Assembly (NCBI RefSeq): GCF_029894425.1
Contig: NZ_JARXYJ010000002.1
Coordinates: forward strand, 319,815 to 383,814
Source of the DNA: Streptomyces sp. SAI-127
GTDB lineage: Bacteria; Actinomycetota; Actinomycetes; Streptomycetales; Streptomycetaceae
Direction: 5' to 3'
DNA length: 64,000 nucleotides
The position numbers were made by a program, and so were the translations under genes. The notes beneath the pieces are model-generated. The model saw only the letters and a list, made by a program, of their open reading frames with translations, made no database searches and had not been told where the DNA came from. Of this stretch, positions 54,883 to 62,405 are shown one piece after another (within the stretch, counting starts at the first letter, position 1; every line of letters starts with the position of its first letter).

Positions 54883-55443
54883 ATGCTGGAACTAGCGATA
54901 CTGGGCTTCCTGGCCGAGGGCTCCCTGCCCGGACACGAGCTACGCCGCCGGGTCTCGCAGTTGACCGGGTACACGCGGCCGGTCAGCGACGGCAGCCTGT
55001 ATCCGGCGATCAACCGCCTCGCCAAGGCGGACCTGCTGGAGCGGTGCGCCGACCCAGGTGCGGGCGCAGCGCGGTACCTACTGAGCCTGACCGACGCCGG
55101 GCGCACTGAGCTGCTGAAACGGCTGCGCAAGCCGGCCGACCATGAGATCACCGACTTCACCCGCTTCTTCACCGTCCTGGCGTTCCTCTCCCACCTGCCC
55201 GACGTGTCCGAACAACACGCGGTGCTGCGCAGACGGCTGCAGTTCCTGGAGGAGCCGGCGAGTTTCTTCTACTCCGGTGACAGGCCGCTGCGAGCCGAGG
55301 AGGTCCCGGACCCCTACCGGCGCGGCATGCTGCTCACCGCCCGCGCCATCAGCAGCGCCGAACGCGCCTGGCTGCACAGTGTTCTGGATGGCGGCGAGCC
55401 CACCGAGAACGCTTCCTTCCCGCTCGACGAACCTGCAAGCTGA
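54883..55443 (+). CDS. PadR-family transcriptional regulator
   Basis: 186 residues. The winged helix has LELAILGFLAEGSLPGHELRRRVSQLTG and SDGSLYPAINRLAKADLLER, with ARYLLSLTDAGRTELLKRL for the wing. A helical C-terminal dimerisation arm follows (HAVLRRRLQFLEEP). It almost certainly binds the large palindrome just upstream and controls itself, the divergent SnoaL gene and the following oxidoreductase gene, which starts 22 bases downstream. Confidence 0.93.
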   Translation: MLELAILGFLAEGSLPGHELRRRVSQLTGYTRPVSDGSLYPAINRLAKADLLERCADPGAGAARYLLSLTDAGRTELLKRLRKPADHEITDFTRFFTVLAFLSHLPDVSEQHAVLRRRLQFLEEPASFFYSGDRPLRAEEVPDPYRRGMLLTARAISSAERAWLHSVLDGGEPTENASFPLDEPAS

Positions 55444-55465
55444 CCGCCCACGGAGGTACCCGTCC

Positions 55466-56446
55466 ATGCTTGCGTCCTGGTACGACGAACAGGGCCCTGC
55501 CGCCGATGTCCTGCACGTTGGGGACCTGCCCGACCCCACCCCCGGCCCCGGCGAGGCCCGCGTCCGCGTCAACGTGTCGGGCGTCAATCCCGGCGACACC
55601 AAGAAGCGGCGCGGCTGGCTCGGCTCCTCAATGCCGCACCCGCGGGTGATCCCGCACAGCGACGCCGCCGGAGTCATCGACACCGTGGGCGACGGGGTCG
55701 ACGCCCGCCGCGTCGGACAGCGGGTCTGGGTGTACGGCGCCCAGTCCTACCGCCCCTCCGGCACCGCCGCCCAGTTCACTGTGGTACCCGCGGATCTGGC
55801 CGTCCCGCTGCCCGACCACCTCAGCGACGAACTCGGCGCCAGTCTGGGTATCCCCGGAATCACCGCCCACCGCACCGTGTTCAGTGACGGCCCCGTCGAC
55901 GGACGCCTCGTGCTCGTGCACGGGGTGCTCGGCGGCGTCGGCTCCCTGGCCGCGCAGCTCGCCCGGTGGGGCGGCGCGACGGTGATCGGAACCGTGCGGC
56001 ACGGCAGCGACCTGGACCGCGTCGACCCCGCCGTGGTCACCCACGCCGTGGCGCTCGACGCGGACGACCCCGTCACCGCGATCCGCGCACACGCTCCCAA
56101 CGGGGTGCACCGAATCGTCGAAGTGGCCCTGTCCGACAACGTGGACCTGGACAACGCCGTCGTCGAGAACGGCGCGGTTATCGCTGCCTACGCCACCAGG
56201 GACGATCGGCCCCGACTTCCCTTCTGGCCCCTGCTGTTCAACAACGTCACGCTGCGCATGCTCGGCAGCGACGACTTCCCCGTTGCGGCAAAACGGCAGG
56301 CGGCGCGCGACATCACCGCCGCAGCCGCGGTCGGCATGCTGACCGTCGCCATCGGCGACCTGCACCCGCTCGAAAAGATCGCCCAAGCCCACGACCGTAT
56401 CGACGCCGGCGGCCGAGGTCGCGTACTGGTGACCATCCCCAGCTGA
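55466..56446 (+). CDS. Quinone-oxidoreductase-like NADPH-dependent reductase (MDR family)
   Basis: 326 residues; GGAGG precedes ATG 55466. The medium-chain reductase fold is shown by PGPGEARVRVNVSGVNPGD, PHSDAAGVIDTVGDGV, the nucleotide loop VHGVLGGVGSLAAQLARWGGA and GRVLVTIPS at the end. The zinc-binding cysteines of alcohol dehydrogenases are absent, as in quinone oxidoreductases. It is likely co-transcribed with padR, so the pair with the SnoaL protein may handle an electrophile or aromatic signal (inference). Confidence 0.93.
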   Translation: MLASWYDEQGPAADVLHVGDLPDPTPGPGEARVRVNVSGVNPGDTKKRRGWLGSSMPHPRVIPHSDAAGVIDTVGDGVDARRVGQRVWVYGAQSYRPSGTAAQFTVVPADLAVPLPDHLSDELGASLGIPGITAHRTVFSDGPVDGRLVLVHGVLGGVGSLAAQLARWGGATVIGTVRHGSDLDRVDPAVVTHAVALDADDPVTAIRAHAPNGVHRIVEVALSDNVDLDNAVVENGAVIAAYATRDDRPRLPFWPLLFNNVTLRMLGSDDFPVAAKRQAARDITAAAAVGMLTVAIGDLHPLEKIAQAHDRIDAGGRGRVLVTIPS

Positions 56447-56817
56447 ACTGCACCGGTCCCCGGCAGCACGAAGCCCGCTAGGTCGCGCGCAACATCATCC
56501 GTCTCAAGCATGGCCGGGAAGCTAGCAGATACCGCCTCTGACCAGCGAATATTTCTCGCTTAGTTCAGCTAACGGCACGGTACCGATCCACCTTGCGTCC
56601 GCGACCGAGAACAACTCGATCCAGTTCCACCAGTACCACTTGGAGGACATGGGCAGTGAGTACGCCAAGGACCAGGTGGTTGGACCTCGGATGCGGAGCT
56701 GAGGGAGCTGCGGCTGCCCACGGCGAAGACACCTCACGTTGCTCTGCCATCAAGTCGGTTGGCCGTGAGGGTCGGGGTCTTCGAACAGTCCCGACTGGGC
56801 TTGGAGAGAATCCCGGC
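56447..56817. other. Gap with an unrecognised reverse-strand patch
   Basis: A short reverse-strand frame (56522-56737) contains SLPMSSKWYWWNWIELFSVADARW, whose composition is protein-like, but it has no homologous family I can name and no clear start. Nothing else is seen. Confidence 0.3.
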
Positions 56818-57423
56818 ATGGTGATGGCACGGCACTGGTACTCCTCGTCGCCCGTCGTGGACGGGCACGCGCTGCTGAATGAGCCGGGCTTCTGGCCCGC
56901 GTACTTGGCGGACCTGGCTGAGGGGTTCGCGCCGGAAGCCTTCGGATCGGACGCGGGCGACGCGGACGCCATGCTGGACACGCTCCACGACCCGTCGGCG
57001 TGGCCCATGTTCACGGTGCCGCTGGCCGACGGCTTCGCGATCGTCGTGCACTTCAACAGCGGCGAGGAGTTCACAACCACGGACTACTTCCTCACACATC
57101 CCGACTGGAGCCAGGATCTCGTCCTGGCCAGTGACGATCAGGACCGCATTGGCCCGGGGCTGTGCTGGCCCGAGCTCTCCGCACTGGTGGAGGCGCCAGC
57201 GGCCGCTGTTGGCATCACCGACCCCCATGCCCGGCTCCTTCTCCTGCTGCCCGTTCTGGGCGACACGGCGGTCTCGGAGGACGCGGTGGCCGCCGTCGTC
57301 CAGGCGCTCGTTGCTGCAGGGGCTCCCGAGGCGAGCGAGCTGTTGGCCAGGCGGCTGCTCCAAGGGCACCCGATGTGGGGCGGCGAGGACTGGTGGTTCG
57401 ACACGCCCCGGCACAGCGTGCCG
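56818..57423 (+). pseudogene. Protein of unknown function, 3' end apparently lost
   Basis: GGAGAG lies before ATG 56818. About 200 residues have good codon use (HWYSSSPVVDGHALLNEPGFWPAYLADLAE, FAIVVHFNSGEEFTTTDYFLTHPDWSQ, CWPELSALVEAP, LLLLLPVLGDTAVSEDAVAAVVQAL). After GGEDWWFDTPRHSVPS the frame stays open to 57970 but runs antisense through the glycosylase gene, so its natural end is probably missing. I do not know the family. Confidence 0.5.
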
Positions 57424-58254
57424 TCAGCCGGATGTCTCCCAACTGGTGGTGAACAACGCGCATTCGAGCAGGTCGGGTGCTGCACCGGACGGCCAGCTGT
57501 CGCCTCCGGCCAGCTGGTTGGCGGCGGCGTGCATGAAGGAGAGGTAGACCTGGTAGCGGTGGGGCGACCAGTTGCTGTCCGACCAGACCCAGGCGGCGAC
57601 CGAGCCGTCCACATCGTGGCGGCTCTCGCGGCCGACCGCGGCGGCCATCCACCTCAGGCGCCTGGACAGCACGCGGTCGAGGATGAGTGGACGCGGGCCG
57701 TGGGCGGGCGGCAGCGCGATGCCGGTGAAGTAGAGGAACTTGGTGAAGAAGGCTGGGCCGAGCCCGGGAACTTGCCGGTGGAGTGCGGCGTACGCCTGTG
57801 GTGCACCGTGCTCGCGCAGTGCGGTGACCGCGGTGGCCAGCGCCGTGTCGAGGCTGTCGAAGGCCAGGATCTTGTGCAGGGTGGCCGGGCCGCTGCCGCC
57901 GGGAGTGCCGCGCTTGCCCTTGCCCCACACATACGTCGCGACCAGTGCCTCCTGGAACGCCTCCCGCCGTAGCGCGTCGGCGACGGCCGAGGCCACCTCC
58001 GCCCGGCTGACCGGAGCGTCACCGCCTGCGGAGGTGGGCGCCAGCGCCTCCGGCCACGGAGTGATCTGCGCCCACCGGCCGGGCGTGTAGCGGACGGTGT
58101 GCGCGCCGGCTGTCCCGTCCGCGAAAGCAGCCGCATTCGTCTCCCACCAGCTGCCCAGCGCCCGTACAACGGCGTCGGGCAGCAGGCGTGCGGCCATCTC
58201 GCGGTCCACCGCGTCCGCACGCTCCTGGCGACCCTGCCCGTCCTGTTCGTTCAC
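57424..58254 (-). CDS. OGG-fold DNA-glycosylase-like protein
   Basis: 276 residues. The helix-hairpin-helix region is visible as LHRQVPGLGPAFFTKFLYFTG, the family's HhH-GPD core, followed by RPLILDRVLSRRLRWMA; the Asp in ILDRVL is a candidate for the catalytic aspartate. The N-terminal half has an 8-oxoguanine-glycosylase-like shape (VRYTPGRWAQITPWPEAL). The Brig1 phage-defence glycosylase belongs to a related group as I recall. Its ATG overlaps the stop of the PIN-protein gene (ATGA), so the two are made together. Confidence 0.75.
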   Translation of the reverse strand: MNEQDGQGRQERADAVDREMAARLLPDAVVRALGSWWETNAAAFADGTAGAHTVRYTPGRWAQITPWPEALAPTSAGGDAPVSRAEVASAVADALRREAFQEALVATYVWGKGKRGTPGGSGPATLHKILAFDSLDTALATAVTALREHGAPQAYAALHRQVPGLGPAFFTKFLYFTGIALPPAHGPRPLILDRVLSRRLRWMAAAVGRESRHDVDGSVAAWVWSDSNWSPHRYQVYLSFMHAAANQLAGGDSWPSGAAPDLLECALFTTSWETSG

Positions 58255-59219
58255 GAGCCGTTCCCTGCCTGACGTGCCGCCGAGTCGGGGGAGTGTGCGC
58301 CGGAGTCCTTAGGTTCGGGCTGCTGCGGTACGCCTACGTCCGGCACGAGCTCGGCGGCTGCCTGCTCCAGCTCCTGCCGGCGAAGTTCGCCTCCCTCGAT
58401 TAGGTACGTGTCGGGCAGGGGCAGTGCCGGCAGCCCCCAGGCGCGGGCGCGGGTCCGTACGCCGATGTCGCGGCTGACGACGACCACCTCCGCGGGAGCG
58501 ACGGCCTGGTGCAGACACAGTGCTGAGGCCACCAACTCGTCGTCCGGCACGGGAAGGCGGGCGTGCCCGGGCTCATCGGCCGCGATGAACACTGGGGTTC
58601 CGTCGTCCGCGGTCGCCTTCTCGGGCCCTGATTCCAGGACCGACTCCAGCAGCCGGAACACGCCGCGCGCTCGCCGGGAGATCTTCTTGTCCCCGGTCTG
58701 GTAGCTCTTGGTGTCGATCTCGTCGACCACGACGTGCGGGACCATGACCGCGGTGCCCTTCCCGAAGACCTTCTGCCAGGGGACCTTGTCGAACCGCGTG
58801 AAGTGCAGCGTGGTGTTCGTGTCCAGCACCGCGTACCGCAAGGCACCGGCGTGCCCGTAGCGCTCCTGCATGGCACGCACCCGGTTGGCCACGGTTCTGA
58901 AGTACTCCCGGAGTTCGGCGAGTTCCACGTACATCATCAGCCGGGCCTCGTCCAACGGAGCAGTGAGGATCGCCCGGTAGCGTCCCGCACGAAGCGGTGC
59001 TGCGATCTCCCGGTCGCTGAACCGCCGGTTGATCTCCTCGGCGGCCTGCCATGTCCACTCGTCGTACCGCTTTCGCACGGCCCGCATCTCGGCCTCGGCG
59101 TCCGCGCCCGTCCTCATCATGTGAGGGATCCGGATGGAGACGTCGTTGAGGGTTCCGGCCACGAGATCGTCATCCAGGAAATTGATCGCCTCGGCGCAGG
59201 TCGTTCCAGCTCTCAGCAT
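58251..59219 (-). CDS. PIN-domain protein
   Basis: 322 residues from ATG 59219, which has GGGGGAGG about 9 bases upstream; a GTG at 59264 is in frame but lacks a site. The N-terminal ~150 residues are helical. The PIN domain follows with the acidic residues expected for a metal-dependent nuclease: D in YAVLDTNTTLHF, E/D in VVVDEIDTKS, D in PVPDDELVASAL, D in VVVSRDIGVRTRARAWGLPALPLPDTY. It is translationally coupled to the OGG-fold protein. A toxin-type RNase without its antitoxin, or a nuclease acting on glycosylase-made abasic DNA, are both possible. Confidence 0.82.
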   Translation of the reverse strand: MLRAGTTCAEAINFLDDDLVAGTLNDVSIRIPHMMRTGADAEAEMRAVRKRYDEWTWQAAEEINRRFSDREIAAPLRAGRYRAILTAPLDEARLMMYVELAELREYFRTVANRVRAMQERYGHAGALRYAVLDTNTTLHFTRFDKVPWQKVFGKGTAVMVPHVVVDEIDTKSYQTGDKKISRRARGVFRLLESVLESGPEKATADDGTPVFIAADEPGHARLPVPDDELVASALCLHQAVAPAEVVVVSRDIGVRTRARAWGLPALPLPDTYLIEGGELRRQELEQAAAELVPDVGVPQQPEPKDSGAHSPDSAARQAGNGS

Positions 59220-59475
59220 GGCCTTGTTCCTCCCCCTCGGGGCCCGGCGGTCCCCGTCCGGCACATCCTGTCAGCGCTGACGCCCTATGCGAGTTCCAAT
59301 TCCTGCACCCGACCCGGCCAGGCCCCTTGCCCTTGGTCGTCACCTCCTGCCGCCAGCGCGTCAACGAAGCAGGCGCCCGCCGCGACGCCACCCGACTTCA
59401 CACCGAACACTTCTCCCAAACCGTCGTGGTATCCGGCCTGATCGGCCGCTGAGGCCCTGCCACGCCGGGGCGGCG

Positions 59476-60792
59476 TCAGCGGCCGCCCCGCGGCCGGAAC
59501 CTGCGCGCCGTCAGGAGCACCAGTGCGCCGCCCGCCGCGAGCAGGACGGCGGCGCCCGCCCGTAGCAGGACTTGGTGTGAGCCGGTGGCGGCGAGATGGC
59601 CGCCAGTCGTCGTTCCGCTGGTGGTTCCCGTCCCGGAGCCGGACGGGCTCACGGTGGCCGGCGTGGGCGCGGAGGCGCTGGGCGTCGGGCTGGACGTCGC
59701 CGAGCCGGTGGCCTTCACTGTGATCGCGGTGGTGTCGTTCGCCGTGTCGTCGTCACGGTTGGGGTATTCGGGGTTATTCACCGCCCGCACGCTGCCCTGC
59801 GCGCCGGGGACGACACCGTCGATGCGCACCGTGAACTCCTGGGACACGGAGTCGCCCGGGCGGAAGTCCGTGCTGGCGATGGCGCAGGTGTAGCTCTTCG
59901 CGCCGGCCTTGCCCGGAGTGCAGTTCCACAGTGGCCCGGGGTCGCCCTGCTCGCCCGGGCCGGGGGCGCCGGTGATGGTGGTGCCCGGGGGCGGGGTCAC
60001 CACGAACGTGCCGGAGTTGGCGGCGTCCATCCACCGGAAGTTCATCCAGCCCGGCCCGTTGTTCCGCACCCCCACGGTGATACTCACCGTCTCGCCGGCC
60101 TTGCCCTCGACCGTGTCACCGAGCGCCTGGTAGTCGGCGTGCTGGGTGGTGGAAAAAGTGCCGTACCCGGAGCCGGTGAATGTGGAGCCGGAGGCGACAG
60201 GCTTCAGGCCGAGCGGCGCGCCGGTGCCGGTCTCGGGGAAGTCGTACGGGTCGAAGGAGTCGGGCGCCGCGGCACCGACCGGCCACACCATGTAGGTGTT
60301 GTAGCCGTACATCGTGTCCTTGGATGCGGTGTAACGCAGCGGCGCATCCGTCTCGTAGGCCGCGCCGGGCGTGACCGGAGTGTCGAACCGGCACCACGCG
60401 CCGCCACCGGGCCGACCCGAGTAGTGGCAGTTGGAGCGGTCACGGGCGAGCGAGACGCCTTCTGAGTCCTGCACCAGCAGCATGACGCCCTTGTCACACC
60501 TGACCTTGAGGGTGCCGGTGCTCACGCAGTCCCCCGTGACCACCATCGTCGCCTTCCCCGCGAGGGACGACGCGTCGACCGCGACCGAGACGTCAAGGGC
60601 GTCCCCGCCCGAGGCGGTGATGCCGAGGTCCAGGTTCGGGCCTTCGCCCTTGGTGGGGAGGTAATAGTTCTCCTGGGCGTCCAGGACGAGCGTCGTTGCG
60701 GCAGCGTGCGCGGCCGGGGTTGCGACCGCCAAAGCCGCGGTCCCGACTGCGGCGGCCGCCGCAGTCCGCCATGTTCTGCGTATCGTCAGCAC
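59476..60792 (-). CDS. Cell-wall-anchored surface protein (LAxTG sorting signal)
   Basis: 438 residues. A signal peptide (RRTWRTAAAAAVGTAALAVATPAAHA) leads to about 330 residues of extracytoplasmic beta-rich sequence with scattered cysteines and a late DUF11-like repeat. A Thr/Ser/Pro/Gly linker (SATSSPTPSASAPTPATVSPSG) precedes LAATGS, a hydrophobic helix and the basic tail RRFRPRGGR. The LAxTG form is recognised by class E sortases in Streptomyces, so the protein is probably covalently attached to the wall. No sortase is adjacent. Confidence 0.88.
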   Translation of the reverse strand: MLTIRRTWRTAAAAAVGTAALAVATPAAHAAATTLVLDAQENYYLPTKGEGPNLDLGITASGGDALDVSVAVDASSLAGKATMVVTGDCVSTGTLKVRCDKGVMLLVQDSEGVSLARDRSNCHYSGRPGGGAWCRFDTPVTPGAAYETDAPLRYTASKDTMYGYNTYMVWPVGAAAPDSFDPYDFPETGTGAPLGLKPVASGSTFTGSGYGTFSTTQHADYQALGDTVEGKAGETVSITVGVRNNGPGWMNFRWMDAANSGTFVVTPPPGTTITGAPGPGEQGDPGPLWNCTPGKAGAKSYTCAIASTDFRPGDSVSQEFTVRIDGVVPGAQGSVRAVNNPEYPNRDDDTANDTTAITVKATGSATSSPTPSASAPTPATVSPSGSGTGTTSGTTTGGHLAATGSHQVLLRAGAAVLLAAGGALVLLTARRFRPRGGR

Positions 60793-61213
60793 ACTACGTG
60801 GACACGCCAGAAACCAAAAGGTTGTGCCCTGAGCGTCCGTCAGCTGACGGACGGGCTCCGCTCTGGGAACCTCTCCAGAGCACCCGAATCAGCGACGGCC
60901 GACGGCCGACGTTCACCGGCGATCTGCACAGATCAGCGCGACGTGTCCTTCGACGACGCCGGAACTGTAGGTGAGCGTCATGCCGGCGAGGACGGCATCC
61001 CAGTCCTGGCGCAGGAATCCGGCGAAGCCCCGCACAGGCCAGGGACCGTTGGTTCGGCAGTGTCATACCCGCGCCAGGGTCTCTCTTCCCTCCACTTTGT
61101 TGCGTCTTGAAGCGTGTGGGAAATGTGGGGAGTGAAGAGCGCGTGTGAGGGCCCAGCGACCGAAGCCGCCGGCGCCGGCCTGGTTGCCGTCCAGGCCGGC
61201 GGACGGGGCGAAG
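60793..61213. other. Gap without a supported gene
   Basis: No frame on either strand looks coding in about 420 bases. It contains the promoter region of the surface-protein gene. Nothing else stands out. Confidence 0.35.
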
Positions 61214-61819
61214 TCACGCAGGGACGTCGAGCGGCGGGTGCTCGAGCACTCGGGGCTTGTACTCGACCAGCTGGATGCGGCCGTCGAAGGTGCGGTGCTC
61301 GATCATCTCGAGGGCAACGTCCGGATAGCCGTCGTAGATACGTTCCTCGCCCGTGGCCCCGGTGATCACCGGGAACATCACGACCCGGAAGCGGTCGACG
61401 AGTCCGGCTCGTAGCAGGGACCGGCACAGGCTGAGGCTGCCGATGGTGCTGAGGAGCCCCGAGCCACTCGACTTCATGGCGCGGACCGCCTCGACGGCGT
61501 CGTCGCGGACGAGCGTGGAGTTGGCCTACGTCAGTGGCTCCTCGAGTGAGGAGGAGAACACCAACTTGGACGCTTGCGTGAGCTCGTCGACGGACGCTTC
61601 TTCTTCGGGCCTGAACTCGTCTTGGCCGTTCGGGACCTCGCCTGCGGCGAAGCCCGACATCAGGCGGTAGGTGTTCGCTCCCATCAGGTAGGTGGCCTCA
61701 GGCTGCTCACCGAGCCATGCGAGGTACTCCGGGCCCTCGAGGCCCCAGAACCCGGGCCATCCCTCTCCCGATGCGTAGCCGTCGAGGGAGGTGATGAAGT
61801 CGACGAGAAGCTCCGACAT
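61214..61819 (-). pseudogene. RibD/DHFR-like protein interrupted by an amber codon
   Basis: The frame from ATG 61819 (LLVDFITSLDGYASGEGWPGFWG, YLMGANTYRLMSGFA) runs to LEEPLT and stops at TAG 61526-61528. The same frame then goes on without a shift (ANSTLVRDDAVEAVRAMKSSGSGLLSTIGSLSL, VMFPVITGATGEERI) to 61214. Relatives usually have tryptophan at this place, so a single TGG-to-TAG change would explain it. Together about 200 codons, the usual length. Confidence 0.8.
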
Positions 61820-62405
61820 GGCGGTGTCCTTTCCTGGGGTGTCATGAAATTGGACCGGCCGGGAGCCATAAACTCATCGGTCGCTGCCAACACAAGCCGC
61901 CGTGGCCCTCACGAACGCTGATCTACTGTTCGGGAGCGGTGGTGACCAAGCACAAGGTGCGCGCTCTGCTGGCGCCGCTGGACCGGTTCCCGGCCGCTCG
62001 AAAGACGGATGCCTTTCCTGCTTACGTGTTCAGCATGGCGCAGAAGGGCCTTGGTGACCTCGTCGCGCTGGCGGCGAAGGGCCAACCGCAGGTGCTCCTA
62101 CGCTCGAAGGGGCCGAGCTATCACTCAGAGTGGCCGCGTGAGAGAAGCCGAGCCAGAACCTCCTCTGGCCCAGGGCGGACGACTGATCGCCGGGCTCTGT
62201 ACCCCAGACGGGCCAGTCGAAGAGGCACCCGCGCGGAAGCTGCGGTACTCATTGATCACGACCCGATACGCGGCCCTGGCGCCGTACTGAATAGGAAGCG
62301 ATTTTGAGGCAGTCATGCGACTGCTTCGAATGAGACAGCCTTTGCCAGAGTCCGGAACGTTCAATGAACAACGAGACACATGGTCCCCGTTTGGGGGGAA
62401 CGTTC
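61820..62405. other. Gap with unrecognised fragments and palindromic repeats
   Basis: Forward frames from 61939 look partly protein-like (VTKHKVRALLAPLDRFPAARKTDAF) but lose this quickly. The segment ends with two copies of the palindrome GAACGTTC (62355-62362 and 62398-62405), the second directly touching the ATG of the glycosyltransferase gene. Confidence 0.35.

Noticed and set aside
57424..57972. Forward extension of the 56818 protein through the glycosylase gene
   Set aside because: The reverse strand here has a recognisable OGG-fold gene; the forward continuation looks like its antisense shadow.
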